DNA from: Pseudomonadota bacterium
GTDB lineage: Bacteria > Pseudomonadota > Gammaproteobacteria > Pseudomonadales > Azotimanducaceae
Assembly: GCA_027624035.1 (NCBI GenBank)
Contig: JAQBUI010000010.1
Coordinates: 1-64,000 of the forward strand
Length of the DNA stretch: 64,000 nucleotides
Reading direction: 5' to 3'
A program made the position numbers and the translations under genes. Positions within the stretch are counted from its first letter, which is position 1. The number at the start of each line of letters is the position of its first letter. The notes beneath the pieces were generated by a model that saw only the letters and a program-made list of their open reading frames with translations, ran no database searches and was not told the DNA's origin. This document shows positions 1 to 9,037 of this stretch, one piece after another.

Positions 1-992
1 GAGGTGAGTCCGCCATCCACATCGGCGAACTGAAAATTCTCGACTTTGTCATACCCGGTGATCGACGTAATCGTCGCGTCACCATTGACCCATTCCATTT
101 CCAGCGCCCCGCCGAAATGATCCAGATCCATGCCCGCCGGCCCGTCATGATTGGCCACCTCAACAGAGAAGCCATCGCGGAGCCCCTCGGACCCCGCCGC
201 AATCGCATTCGCGTAGAAGACCTGCGGGTGGGTACCACCCTGGTGAAACCCGTGCAGCTTGAGTAGTCCCGAAAACGTTTCAGAAGGTACATAGAGCAGT
301 TGCAATCGGTACGCCTTCTCATCAAAACCGCCGAAATCATCACCGCTGGTTCCTGCCGCCAGGTTATCAATCCAGTTCTTGCGATCCTGATATTTAAGTG
401 ACACCCGGGCCGCCAGTTCATCATTGATGGCCTTACTGCCGGCAAACTCGGCGATCTGGGTATCTCTCGAGCCCATCGCATATCGGGCATAGCCTTCGGT
501 CTCAAATCCCGGGCGAACCGAATCCACCTTGAAGATCCCGGCGTTGGTATTGCGACCAAACAGCGACCCCTGCGGGCCCTTCAGCACTTCTACGCGCTCA
601 ATGTCAAACAAAGGCAGGCTTCGCAGCACGTTGTTTTCAAGGGCCACCCCGTCGAACACCATGGACACCGGCTGGTTTGCATTGACGTCGAAATCGATGT
701 TGCCCAGACCGCGCAGATAGAAGCGGGGCAATGTTCGCCCGTTGGAGGATTCGATGTTCAGCCCCGGAATTCGTCCGGCCAGGGCCCGCACGTTCTCGGC
801 AGACCCCAGCAGGTCATTTACCCTCTCTCCAGACAGCGTCGACACTGTCGATGGCACGTCCTGCAGGCTTTGCTCGCGCTTCTGCGCGGTCACAATGATT
901 TCTTCGAGGATGCCTTCCTCAGAAACGGCCGGAATTGACTGAATTGCCAGAAATGCAGCAGCCACAGCAGCCGCGCGGGAACGTCCCGTCAT
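1..992 (-). CDS. TonB-dependent outer-membrane receptor, 3' part outside window
   Basis: This is the N-terminal ~330 residues of an outer-membrane receptor for TonB-driven uptake of a large or scarce substrate. The start is the ATG at 990-992, preceded by GGGAG. A signal peptide (about residues 1-24, MTGRSRAAAVAAAFLAIQ...) is followed by EEIIVTAQKREQSLQDVP, the usual beginning of the plug domain in this receptor type. Inside the plug, LKGPQGSLFGRNT is the conserved plug motif, and barrel strands follow. The gene runs off the left edge, so the barrel end is not seen. The substrate cannot be told from the sequence. Confidence 0.93.
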   Translation of the reverse strand, partial: MTGRSRAAAVAAAFLAIQSIPAVSEEGILEEIIVTAQKREQSLQDVPSTVSTLSGERVNDLLGSAENVRALAGRIPGLNIESSNGRTLPRFYLRGLGNIDFDVNANQPVSMVFDGVALENNVLRSLPLFDIERVEVLKGPQGSLFGRNTNAGIFKVDSVRPGFETEGYARYAMGSRDTQIAEFAGSKAINDELAARVSLKYQDRKNWIDNLAAGTSGDDFGGFDEKAYRLQLLYVPSETFSGLLKLHGFHQGGTHPQVFYANAIAAGSEGLRDGFSVEVANHDGPAGMDLDHFGGALEMEWVNGDATITSITGYDKVENFQFADVDGGLT

Positions 993-1086
993 GCTAATCT
1001 CCCAGGATTATGCGTTGATCATCCCGGAACGGGATGCAATATCGAATTATGACTGGTTCAAACGCAAATGAGAATGCAAACGCCCG

Positions 1087-2109
1087 TTACTTTGGTTTGA
1101 TAAGCCCCAGTTCGATCAGGCTCTTAGCTGCAGCGATGATCGCTTCCTCCGGCGACCGTGGCTCCCAACCGATCGATTTCGGAACAGAGATGTCAAACTC
1201 GGTTGTTCTGCCCAGATCATCCACCCGGGAGGCGAGCAGCTTGTCAAAACGGGCCACCAGCCGGGTCAGGAAATCCGGCAACTGGCCCTTCGGCAGGCGG
1301 CGCTTGAACTCGGGAAATTCCCTGCGCAGCACCTCGACGATCTCCGCAAGCCAGAGAAATCCGTTGCTCGCGATGAAGCGGTGCCCCGGAGCCAATGGGT
1401 GCTCGTACACCATGCGGTGGAGCATCGCGACGTCACGAACGTCCACAATGGAGAATCCCAGCCTGGGCACCAGCGGATAGGCGCCACTCATGGGGATCAA
1501 TACCGCTTCCAGCGACGACCCGTAATCTGCTTCCAGCGCAGGCCCCAGCACCAGCGCCGGATTGACGGTGGCCAGTTCAGGCCCCTCGCCATCGGCCACA
1601 AAGTCCCACGCTGCTCTTTCCGCATGGGTCTTGCTCAGGGTGTATGGGGAATGTTCAGGCAGCTTCACATCGGTCCAGTCGTCCGCGGTCTGAATCCGGC
1701 TGTTGCCCTCCCGATGCCCCGATACGGCAGCGATGGAGGACGTCACCACCACCCTGCCAATAGCCGCCGCCCTGGCCGCACGCAGAACGTTCAGCGTGCC
1801 TTCTCTGGCGGGAATGATCAGCTCGTCAGGGTCCTCGGGGTCCAGCACGGACACGGGGGAGGCAACATGGAATACACCATCACAGCCGTCCATCGCCGCG
1901 TCCCATACATCCGGGTCCGTCAATTCTGCCTGCACGAAGTCCACCTGATCACTGTGTTCCGTATGCTTGGCCAGAACGCTGCGCAGCCGATTCGCCCGTC
2001 CCGGGTCTCGTAACGTCCCCCGTACCTGATAGCCATGATCCAGCAGGTCCAGAATACAGTGGCTGGCGATAAACCCGGAAGCGCCGGTCACCAGGATTCG
2101 CTTCGTCAT
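1087..2109 (-). CDS. NAD(P)-dependent epimerase/dehydratase family (dihydroflavonol-4-reductase-like)
   Basis: A 340-residue short-chain dehydrogenase of the extended type. The N-terminal GASGFIASH (residues 9-17) is the Rossmann dinucleotide-binding loop. The catalytic pair is YTLSK (Y156, K160), and TSSIAAVSG supplies the active-site serine. Length and motif order match dihydroflavonol-4-reductase/cinnamoyl-CoA-reductase-like proteins, which reduce a ketone or aldehyde with NADPH. The substrate is unknown. It lies between the TonB receptor and the AhpD-like gene, with no operon partner on its strand within 90 bases other than the receptor downstream. Confidence 0.9.
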   Translation of the reverse strand: MTKRILVTGASGFIASHCILDLLDHGYQVRGTLRDPGRANRLRSVLAKHTEHSDQVDFVQAELTDPDVWDAAMDGCDGVFHVASPVSVLDPEDPDELIIPAREGTLNVLRAARAAAIGRVVVTSSIAAVSGHREGNSRIQTADDWTDVKLPEHSPYTLSKTHAERAAWDFVADGEGPELATVNPALVLGPALEADYGSSLEAVLIPMSGAYPLVPRLGFSIVDVRDVAMLHRMVYEHPLAPGHRFIASNGFLWLAEIVEVLRREFPEFKRRLPKGQLPDFLTRLVARFDKLLASRVDDLGRTTEFDISVPKSIGWEPRSPEEAIIAAAKSLIELGLIKPK

Positions 2110-2409
2110 GATTGATTCGACCTGCCCGACTGTGTGCGATAAAGTCTGGTTAGTATAGCCTTCGATGTGGTTCCGTTGTTAGTCTATCCGGACAGTCTAT
2201 CCGGTGGACCTCCAACCCTTTTACCACCTGCGTCCGACGAAATGACCCTGACATTCGACTGACAACATATCACAGGCGTGAAATGGCAAGGCACCCAATC
2301 CTCGACTATGAGTTCCGGCACTGTCTTCCGGTAATGTATTCAGATAACGTCTTGCGGCGGCTCTTCCGATAACTCTCTCAACAATGTCTCCCGATAATGG
2401 CACCCGACT
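2110..2409. other. Intergenic region between divergent genes
   Basis: This 300-base region separates the divergent reductase and AhpD-like genes. It holds short imperfect repeats: an 'agtctatccgg' pair near 2180-2205, and several copies of 'tccgataa'-like words at 2325-2400. No clear promoter boxes, RNA gene or small ORF with a ribosome-binding site could be supported. Confidence 0.4.
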
Positions 2410-3555
2410 ATGATATTTGATTACCGCGACAGCCCCTACCCGATACGCCCGGATATTCCGGCCGCGCACCAGCGGTTCTGGGCACGCCTCGCCCGACCCG
2501 GGAGCTGGTGGACCGGGGCAGAGCGTGTCGCCATTGCCTCGGCAGTCCGCAGCGCCACGAAATGCGAATACTGTCAGCAGCGTCGGGCAGCCCTCTCACC
2601 CTACACTTTCGACGGCGCCGGCCAGCATCTGTCAGAGTACGCCACCGATGATCTGCTTTCACCCAGGGCCATCGACGCCGTACACCGAATTGTCACGGAT
2701 CAGGGCAGAATCACCCGACGCTGGGTGGATGACAATGCCGACCACGGCCTGTCTCGTGAAGCCTACGTCGAGCTCGCCGGCATCGTGGTGGCCCTCGTCA
2801 GTATCGACGAGTTCCATCGCGCCCTTGCACTGCCACTTGAGCCCCTGCCAGAACCCATGGCCGGGGCGCCAGACGGCTATCGGCCAGCCCAGGCCCGCCA
2901 CGATGTCGGACACGTGCCCATGCTGCCAGCCGATGGTGCCACGGGTAACGAGGCAGATCTCTGGCAGGGCAACCGAACCGCAAATGTACTGAGGGCGCTC
3001 TCGGTTGTCCCTGATGCGGTTCGAGCCTGGCTCGACCTTGCAGGTGCCCAGTACCTGTCCATTGACGGCATGGGCGAATTCGGGCAGCCGGGCGGACGCG
3101 CCATCAATCGCATGCAGATGGAGCTCGTTGCAGGGCGCGTCTCGTCATACAACGAGTGCTTCTACTGAACCAATGCCCATGCCAGGATGCTCCGTGCGAG
3201 CGCTGATCTGACCGAAACCACCATCGATCTTGCGGGCGTCAATGGTAACCCCGATGCCGCCGCCACCGGCGTCACATATGGCCGGGAACTCATGCTGTTC
3301 GCAGAAGCCGTTGCCAGCCGCAACGAGGATCGATTGCGTGACGCACGGGAGGCACTGAATCGAATCGCCGGGCCTGCGGTACTGGTGGACGCCGCTGGCG
3401 TTGCCGCAAACTTCCAGAGAATGGTACGGATTGCCGATGCCATGGGCATCCCGGTGGACAATATGGCTGACGAATCCGGTCAGCGAATCCGCCAGGAATT
3501 GAACCTGGAACGGTTCCCCAGCGCCCGGAACTCGCTGACGAAACAGCCGGTGTAG
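2410..3555 (+). CDS. AhpD/CMD-like protein with in-frame TGA at a CxxC cysteine (candidate selenoprotein)
   Basis: Two open frames, 2410-3168 (252 residues) and 3169-3555, are in the same phase and separated only by one TGA at 3166-3168. Read through, they give a 381-residue protein. The N half has an AhpD/carboxymuconolactone-decarboxylase-like segment, GAERVAIA...KCEYC (C52, C55). The second half places the TGA in C-F-Y-*-T-N-A-H (C250, *253, H257), which is the CxxC-x3-H redox site of AhpD-type peroxidase components with the second Cys replaced by TGA. That is the signature of a selenocysteine codon. AhpD-like selenoproteins with CxxU are, from memory, known from marine metagenomes. A stem-loop follows the TGA. 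No sel genes occur in the window. The alternative is a nonsense mutation or base-call error at that exact codon. Confidence 0.75.
3166..3208 (+). promoter_or_regulatory. Candidate selenocysteine codon plus bacterial SECIS-like stem-loop
   Basis: The TGA is at 3166-3168. Downstream, GCTC (3189-3192) pairs with GAGC (3198-3201) around the 5-nt loop CGTGC. The lower stem can extend through GAT (3186-3188) with ATC (3206-3208) across a 4-nt bulge. The loop begins 24 nt after the TGA and has G in its second position. Both fit the published bacterial SECIS pattern of a short stem with a loop roughly 16-37 nt after UGA and a G near the loop start. The pairing was drawn by hand, with no energy calculated. 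Confidence 0.5.
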
Positions 3556-3639
3556 TTGCATTGAGAGTGCATTGAGAGTGCAGTGAGAGCGCAGTCACAG
3601 TCCAATCAGAGTCCAAGTCAGGGCCCGATCAAAGCCCGC

Positions 3640-4368
3640 TCAGGTATCGTCCGAAGCGCTACCTTGAGTATCCGACGATGCGCCATCGGCAAGATCGCGC
3701 CGCTGTTCACGCCATTTGACAGAAAGTAAGTGGGTCTCCAGAACGATGCCGTAATGCAACGCCGGCAACAGCAGAACCAGCAGCGCTTCAGTCACTCGGG
3801 CCCCAGTGCCCTCATAGGCGCCCAGCACAGTGAGGCCAAACACCGCAACCACCACGCCGAGAGTTGCTCCGAAACCGATCAGCCGAAGCGGACCAGACCT
3901 CGCCATTGCACGCAGACGGTAGGCTCGAAACACCTGATCCCACTGATTGCTGCTCGATACCCAGATGCGTTGATCCTCGATGGGCCAGGCGGACACCACA
4001 TCGCGAGCGTAGTAGGGCCACAGGAACCACGCCGAGGTGCCAAATCCCAGCAGGCTTGCGACAACGATGGCCCGCTTCATCACAAGATTCGATGCTTCGA
4101 ACCCAAACACGCCAACCGCAACCATATAGCCAACAATGGAGAATGCGAGTGTCCACCCGACGAAGAAGGCCATCGTCCCCAATGACCTGACGACCCAGAT
4201 GGTCCGGGACTCCCGTACCTCATAAATCCCGAGGGCGGACGCCGCCCCGCGGAGAAACGCAGGTAGCATTAGCGCAACCAAGGGATAGCGGAGCGTCGGA
4301 TCCCACACCAGCGTCACAATCAGCGCCGTCGCCACCGTCGGAATCCCCAGTGAAACAAGCAATCTCAT
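3640..4368 (-). CDS. Multi-pass membrane protein of unknown function
   Basis: A 242-residue protein with about six hydrophobic helices, for example MRLLVSLGIPTVATALIVTL at the N-terminus, TMAFFVGWTLAFSIVGYMVA, and two near the C-terminus. It ends in a polar tail rich in Asp/Ser. No family motif was recognised. The start codon sits in a short 11-nt direct repeat (ATGAGCACGCC, 4363-4390), so the exact start among repeated ATGs is uncertain. It is not closely linked to a neighbour of known role: the aldo/keto reductase ends 41 bases upstream on the same strand. Confidence 0.75.
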   Translation of the reverse strand: MRLLVSLGIPTVATALIVTLVWDPTLRYPLVALMLPAFLRGAASALGIYEVRESRTIWVVRSLGTMAFFVGWTLAFSIVGYMVAVGVFGFEASNLVMKRAIVVASLLGFGTSAWFLWPYYARDVVSAWPIEDQRIWVSSSNQWDQVFRAYRLRAMARSGPLRLIGFGATLGVVVAVFGLTVLGAYEGTGARVTEALLVLLLPALHYGIVLETHLLSVKWREQRRDLADGASSDTQGSASDDT

Positions 4369-4408
4369 GGCGTGCTCATGGCGTGCTCATGACGTATGAG
4401 GGCCAGTG

Positions 4409-5416
4409 TTACCGATAACCATCGGCAACCGGGCGCCGCGGCAACGACCACCATGCCGCGTCGCAGGCCTCACTCAGCTCGTCATCGAATACCACATCCA
4501 GTGCAGAAAGATTCGCTGCAAGCTGCTCCGGACGACTCGCACCAATGATCGCCGAGGTTATCCCGGGCTGGGCAAGTACCCACGCCACGGCAACCGATAC
4601 CATGTTCTGATCCCTGGCCTGAACAACCTTTTTCAGCCGTTCCACGGCATCGAACTGATATTCGTTCCAGTATCGCCCCTGATAGCGTTCGGCGGCCGAG
4701 CCGAGGGTGAACCGTGTGCCCTCCTCGGGCGCCTGGCCTTTGGTGTACTTGCCCGATAGAAATCCGCCAGCAAGCGGGTTGTAGACGAGCACGCCCAGGC
4801 CCTGATCCCGAACCAACGGCAGCAGTTCAGTCTCGATGTCCCGATACAGGATGTTGTATCGGGGTTGCACCGAAACATATCCGGACACACCCAGCCGATC
4901 GGCCGCACGAAGTGCCTCCCCCAGTCGCCATGCGGGATAGTTCGAGCATCCCACATACCGCACCTTTCCTGCCTGCACCAGATCTTCAAAGGCGCGAAGG
5001 CTTTCATCAATCGGTGTATACGGGTCAAACCCGTGGGACTGATAGATGTCCACATAATCCGTTTGCAAACGGCCAAGGCTTTGATCAATTGATTCCATGA
5101 TGTGCTGCCGCGACAGCCCCATATTGTTGGGCCCACCCCGGGTGGGCGCGAAGCATTTGGTCGCGATAATCAATCGTTCCCGATGACCACGGGCTTTCAT
5201 CCAACGGCCGATGATGGCCTCGGTCTCTCCAATGGTGTCCCGGTTTCCACCCAATGGATAGGCGTCCGCGGTATCGAGAAAGACCAATCCAGCGTCATAG
5301 GCAGTATCCAGAATGTTCTGTGATTTAGCTTCATCGACCTGCAGCCCGAATGTCATGGTACCCAGGCAGAGTGCAGGAACCTCCAGACCATGGCGGCCAA
5401 GCCTTCGCATTTCCAT
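4409..5416 (-). CDS. Aldo/keto reductase
   Basis: A 335-residue NADPH-dependent aldo/keto reductase with the (beta/alpha)8 fold. MRRLGRHGLEVPALCLGTMTFG is the typical N-terminus. DTADAYP carries the catalytic Asp and Tyr, TKC the Lys, and YQSHGFD the His. VGCSNYPAWRL and IIGASRPEQLAANL near the C-terminus are family signatures for cofactor binding. An upstream in-frame start at 5467 would add 17 residues lacking similarity, so the ATG at 5414-5416 is preferred. It belongs to the YajO/Tas-like group acting on small aldehydes or ketones; the physiological substrate is unknown. Confidence 0.9.
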   Translation of the reverse strand: MEMRRLGRHGLEVPALCLGTMTFGLQVDEAKSQNILDTAYDAGLVFLDTADAYPLGGNRDTIGETEAIIGRWMKARGHRERLIIATKCFAPTRGGPNNMGLSRQHIMESIDQSLGRLQTDYVDIYQSHGFDPYTPIDESLRAFEDLVQAGKVRYVGCSNYPAWRLGEALRAADRLGVSGYVSVQPRYNILYRDIETELLPLVRDQGLGVLVYNPLAGGFLSGKYTKGQAPEEGTRFTLGSAAERYQGRYWNEYQFDAVERLKKVVQARDQNMVSVAVAWVLAQPGITSAIIGASRPEQLAANLSALDVVFDDELSEACDAAWWSLPRRPVADGYR

Positions 5417-5504
5417 TGAATGATTCCGTTTGTCGAAAACCGCCAACTTAGCAGCAGGCCCGCCCAATGGAAACCCTTGTCAGCTCGCCGCTGGCACGGG
5501 CCTG

Positions 5505-5819
5505 CTACTCGGCCCGAACGGAGCCACCATCGATAACCCTTCTGGCATCGTCGAGCGCCCTGTCGTAGCAGGCGTTGCGCGAAACCTTCTCCGCGAGAGT
5601 CAGCCTGCCCTGACGAACATCACACACCTTGCGGGCGGCCAGCCCGATGCGGCGCTGGGCCTCATTTGCTTCCCCGGGGTCCTGGAGGTCCAGATCCCCC
5701 AGATAGACCAGCTGGCTTTCGTGGGAAACGGCCGGGCCAATAGTTCGGTTCGTGGCATAGGCGCTCGTGACAGCCAGAGTCAGGGTCATGATGGCAATCG
5801 TTCGGTATCTCGTTTTCAT
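5505..5819 (-). CDS. UrcA family protein (exported, small)
   Basis: A 104-residue secreted protein. A signal peptide (MKTRYRTIAIMTLTLAVTSAYA) is followed by the UrcA-type pattern: YLGDLDLQDPGEANEAQRRI, then an AARKVCD cysteine and a second cysteine in NACYDRALDDA. The two Cys probably form a disulfide. The start is the ATG at 5817-5819, because GAGGAG sits 5-6 bases upstream; an in-frame ATG at 5829-5831 would place that site inside the gene. The role of UrcA proteins is unknown. The gene stands alone. Confidence 0.82.
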   Translation of the reverse strand: MKTRYRTIAIMTLTLAVTSAYATNRTIGPAVSHESQLVYLGDLDLQDPGEANEAQRRIGLAARKVCDVRQGRLTLAEKVSRNACYDRALDDARRVIDGGSVRAE

Positions 5820-6024
5820 GGAACTCCTCACGTATGAAGTTGATTGGAGATACCAGTGTCCGTCGCGGGACCCAGGGGAACAATTCAGACGCGGCGAGTC
5901 GAGAGGCAGATCCGACGAAACGAGACCCCAGTTGACCCTGGACTGTGGCCGCGTAGATCAAGCGAGTCCGGGGTGAGACGAAGCGTGGACGGGAGATGAA
6001 AAACCCTGACGGGCTGTCAGACAG

Positions 6025-6981
6025 TTATTCGGGAAACAGTACGCTGATGCTCTCTTTCTTGTCGATCCGCCGGATTGCCTCACCGAGCAGCCGTGCAATG
6101 GAGACCACCTCAACCTTCGGGGACAGCTCACCCGGTTGGGTCTCGATGCTGTCGGTCACAAAGAGACGCTCGATGGGACTCTCATCGATCCGCGCCATGG
6201 AGCCCTCGGAAAAGACGCCATGGGTCACGGCGGCGAACACCCGCTCGGCACCTTCTTCCTTCAAGCGCCGGGCCGCGTGAACCAGGGTACTTCCAGAGAT
6301 CGTAAAATCATCCACGATCAGCGCGGTAGCACCCTTGACGTTGCCTATGATTTCGAGCACCTCAGCATTCTCGTCGTGCTGGGCCCGCTCCTTGTTGGCA
6401 ATGGCGAGCGAGGCGTTAAGGTATGAGGAATAACGTCTGGCATCCTTGACAAATCCGGCATCCGGAGAGACCACCACCAGCTTGCCCGGGTTATGGGCCA
6501 CGATCGCATTACAGATCACGGGAAAGGCCCGAAGGTCATCAACCGGTATGTGAAAGAATCCCTGAATCTGGGCGGCATGCAGGTCAATGGTGACCACTCT
6601 GTCCGCCCCGGCCACCTCGATACAGTCCGCACATACCCGGGCGCGAATGGACACTCTTGGCTCGTCCTTCTTATCACCCTTGGCATAGCTGAAGTAAGGC
6701 ATGACCACCGTCACTGACTCCGCGCTCGCCCGCTTCAGCGCGTCGATCCAGAACAGCAGTTCCATGAAGTGGTCATTGGTTGGAAAGACCGTGGACTGAA
6801 TGATGTAAACGTGCCGACCCCTGACATTTTCCTGGACCCGGACAAACAAATTGCCCTCAGAGAACTTGACGACCTCACATTTGCCTGCTGAAACGATGAG
6901 GTGCTCGCATATTTTTTCGGTGAGTTTAGGGCTGCCACTGCCGCCGAAAATCAGTATCTCACTGGGGTCCCGATGTGCCAT
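6025..6981 (-). CDS. prs: Ribose-phosphate pyrophosphokinase (PRPP synthetase), divergent
   Basis: A 318-residue enzyme that makes phosphoribosyl pyrophosphate from ribose-5-phosphate and ATP. The two-domain phosphoribosyltransferase fold is visible: FGGSGSPKL near the start, TNDHFMELLFWIDALKRA, PYFSYAKGDKKDEPR, DLHAAQIQGFF, VVSPDAGFVKDAR, and a PRPP-binding loop in altered form (VDDFTISGSTL, where most bacteria have a DDMIDTAGT-like loop). The start is the ATG at 6979-6981, because GGAGG lies 6 bases upstream; the nearby in-frame ATG at 6985-6987 would abut it. It may be a second, specialised copy rather than the main housekeeping gene. Confidence 0.88.
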   Translation of the reverse strand: MAHRDPSEILIFGGSGSPKLTEKICEHLIVSAGKCEVVKFSEGNLFVRVQENVRGRHVYIIQSTVFPTNDHFMELLFWIDALKRASAESVTVVMPYFSYAKGDKKDEPRVSIRARVCADCIEVAGADRVVTIDLHAAQIQGFFHIPVDDLRAFPVICNAIVAHNPGKLVVVSPDAGFVKDARRYSSYLNASLAIANKERAQHDENAEVLEIIGNVKGATALIVDDFTISGSTLVHAARRLKEEGAERVFAAVTHGVFSEGSMARIDESPIERLFVTDSIETQPGELSPKVEVVSIARLLGEAIRRIDKKESISVLFPE

Positions 6982-7165
6982 TGTCATCCTCCAGGAGGGT
7001 GTCGTCTTCCCGGCATCTGGTGCATGTCCGGCCAGGGTCGGCATTCTATCCAGACGGACGGCTCCGTACCAGTTCTGAAAGCTATTGGGTGCCCGTGTCG
7101 GGTACTCGCCGTGGTGCCGGGACGTTTTTCGACCCGTAATGGTCGAGCCGAAGCTTCCATGGAAG

Positions 7166-8140
7166 CTATTGATTGCCTCTCGGCATTGAATCGCGCACTG
7201 CATCGCTGAAACCCGAGGCCACCCACTCGCACTGGGCTGTATTCCAGTGGGAAAAGAACATCCGCACCTCCGGGTCCGGATGCAGCGCGAGGCGTTCAGG
7301 AAAGAGGTTCCAATTGGTCAACACCGGGGTCGGTGGCCGCACATAGCGATCCGAAGCAGGCAGGGAACTGGGTAACCAGCCGCCCCGGGCATAGTACTGA
7401 TGCCAGGTACGCCGACGCTTGTGACCATCGCCGTCACAGCGGGTGTGAAACAACGCGGTATCATAAAGGATACAGGTCCCGGCCGCGCCGTAGATGGGTA
7501 CCTCCTGATAGGCGTCACCCAACCCCTCGAATGCCTCCTGCAGGGTCGCATAGTGGTTACTGCCCGGAACCACACAAAATGCCGGCGTACCCGGTGCGGT
7601 ATCCGTTAGATAGTGGATGGCACACAACCAGTCGCAGGGCATGTAGGGCGCTCGCTCGAACCGGTCCGCCACCACCGCATCATGATGGAAATTCATCGCA
7701 CCAACTCCGGCATCTTTCGGCGTTTCGCGAAAATTAAACTCGCTGAACCGGACCCGATCACGTCCCCCTAGCAGTTCCGCGACCAGCGGGAAGGAGGCCG
7801 GATGCCGGGTGTAGATGTCCAGTTCAGGATAGTCCAGCAAGGGTTGGGAGAAGATCAGCCCCTGATCTCGATGATGTGGTTTGCGGCGCTCGGACAGGCC
7901 CCACGTATCAGGACGCTCGCGCTGGGTTCGGTCATAAAATTCATTCAGATGGGAGATTTCCCCCGCATCAAGGCAGTTGCCGAGTACCACGTAGCCGTGA
8001 TCAACGAAGAACGCGTACGCTTTATCAAGTTCAGACCCGGGATCAAATACCGGCGGGGACGATGTGGCGACCCGCCCAAACCCCTGGGCGACTGACGGGT
8101 CTCCCACCCGATTCTCCCGCTGCTGTAATCTGACCTTCAT
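7166..8140 (-). CDS. Phytanoyl-CoA dioxygenase (PhyH) family oxygenase
   Basis: A 324-residue Fe(II)/2-oxoglutarate-dependent dioxygenase. The iron ligands are visible as HHD in MNFHHDAVV (the HxD pair) and the distal His in LFHTRCDGDG. The 2-oxoglutarate-binding region lies in the Arg-rich stretch after it (KRRRTWHQYY). CVVPGSNHY is a typical strand of this fold. Such enzymes hydroxylate small molecules or fatty-acyl chains; the substrate is unknown. It is the first of two dioxygenases of this superfamily in the window and shares only general features with the one at 40266. Confidence 0.88.
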   Translation of the reverse strand: MKVRLQQRENRVGDPSVAQGFGRVATSSPPVFDPGSELDKAYAFFVDHGYVVLGNCLDAGEISHLNEFYDRTQRERPDTWGLSERRKPHHRDQGLIFSQPLLDYPELDIYTRHPASFPLVAELLGGRDRVRFSEFNFRETPKDAGVGAMNFHHDAVVADRFERAPYMPCDWLCAIHYLTDTAPGTPAFCVVPGSNHYATLQEAFEGLGDAYQEVPIYGAAGTCILYDTALFHTRCDGDGHKRRRTWHQYYARGGWLPSSLPASDRYVRPPTPVLTNWNLFPERLALHPDPEVRMFFSHWNTAQCEWVASGFSDAVRDSMPRGNQ

Positions 8141-8329
8141 GTTGCATCTTTGCCGAACACCGGATTTACTGAATCATACCAACCCTCCAGGGAATCCGAC
8201 ACTTGTTGATGCAGCGGTTCAGGATCGAGCTTTCAGGCCAAATACAGGCCAACCGGAGACGATGGAATCCCATGGATAAGAGCCCATTGACCAGCACTCA
8301 TAAATCAAACCCCATTTTTCAATCATCAA

Positions 8330-9037
8330 ATGAAGGAGCAGACCTTGGAGAACAAGCACCGCTGGGAGACCTCGAGAATCGTATCTGTCGATGTAGGTGA
8401 CAGCCCGGCATCCTGGCGTGCTGCCGGCTTCCATGTGGGCCAGGACAACCGGTGCAACATCGGCGGCATACTGTTTCACCTGCTCGGCGACGGCGGCCCA
8501 CGCGGCGTTCACGGCTGCACGGTCGAAGCCGAGACCCCGCTCGCGCAGCAACGGGGGGTGGTCGAGATTCGGGGTCTGCGCTATCAGGTCCAACCCCTCG
8601 GAACCGCGCCAGCGGCCGAACCCGGCAACCATCCGGGGACCGCGTCCGGCATCGTCAAACTGGAGATCTGCCCGGTCGAAACCTGGGCGACGCTCACCCG
8701 GATGGTCCATCGGGTACTGCCACCGCCCTATACCGCATTTGCACACAGGAATCCCAGTGGCGAACCCCAGCACGTGGCCCTCTGGCGCATGCAGAACATG
8801 GAGGTGTTCGAAATGGCCGATAACATGGGCCAGACCGACAAGGATGAGATGGCCATGTTCTTCCTGATCGTGGACGACCTTGATCGGGCGATCCAGACCG
8901 CCGGAGCCGAACACTGCAGTGATCCGTTCGACTATGCTGAAGGTCGCAAGGCAGTCGTACTGTCCATGAAAAAACTGAACCTGTCGGTTCGCACCTTTCT
9001 CATCGAACCCAAACCGCCAGAAGCCGGCACGGCGTGA
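8330..9037 (+). CDS. VOC (glyoxalase-like) superfamily protein, probable
   Basis: A protein of about 230-235 residues. The patterns VSVDVGDSPASWRAAGFHV near the N-terminus and MAMFFLIVDDLDRAI near the C-terminus resemble the beta-alpha-beta modules of vicinal-oxygen-chelate proteins, with a VHRVLPPPYTAFAHR...PQHVALWRM segment between. The start is uncertain. The ATG at 8330 has no ribosome-binding site, while AAGGAG at 8333-8338 is well placed for the in-frame TTG at 8345, so the real protein may begin there. A long antisense frame overlaps it but lacks any recognisable feature. Function unknown. Confidence 0.68.
   Translation: MKEQTLENKHRWETSRIVSVDVGDSPASWRAAGFHVGQDNRCNIGGILFHLLGDGGPRGVHGCTVEAETPLAQQRGVVEIRGLRYQVQPLGTAPAAEPGNHPGTASGIVKLEICPVETWATLTRMVHRVLPPPYTAFAHRNPSGEPQHVALWRMQNMEVFEMADNMGQTDKDEMAMFFLIVDDLDRAIQTAGAEHCSDPFDYAEGRKAVVLSMKKLNLSVRTFLIEPKPPEAGTA

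Noticed and set aside
3166..3168. Ordinary stop codon ending a 252-residue protein with a separate downstream gene at 3187
   Set aside because: The second frame is in phase, has no ribosome-binding site, and the stop falls precisely at a conserved redox cysteine; read-through explains the data better, though an error is not excluded.
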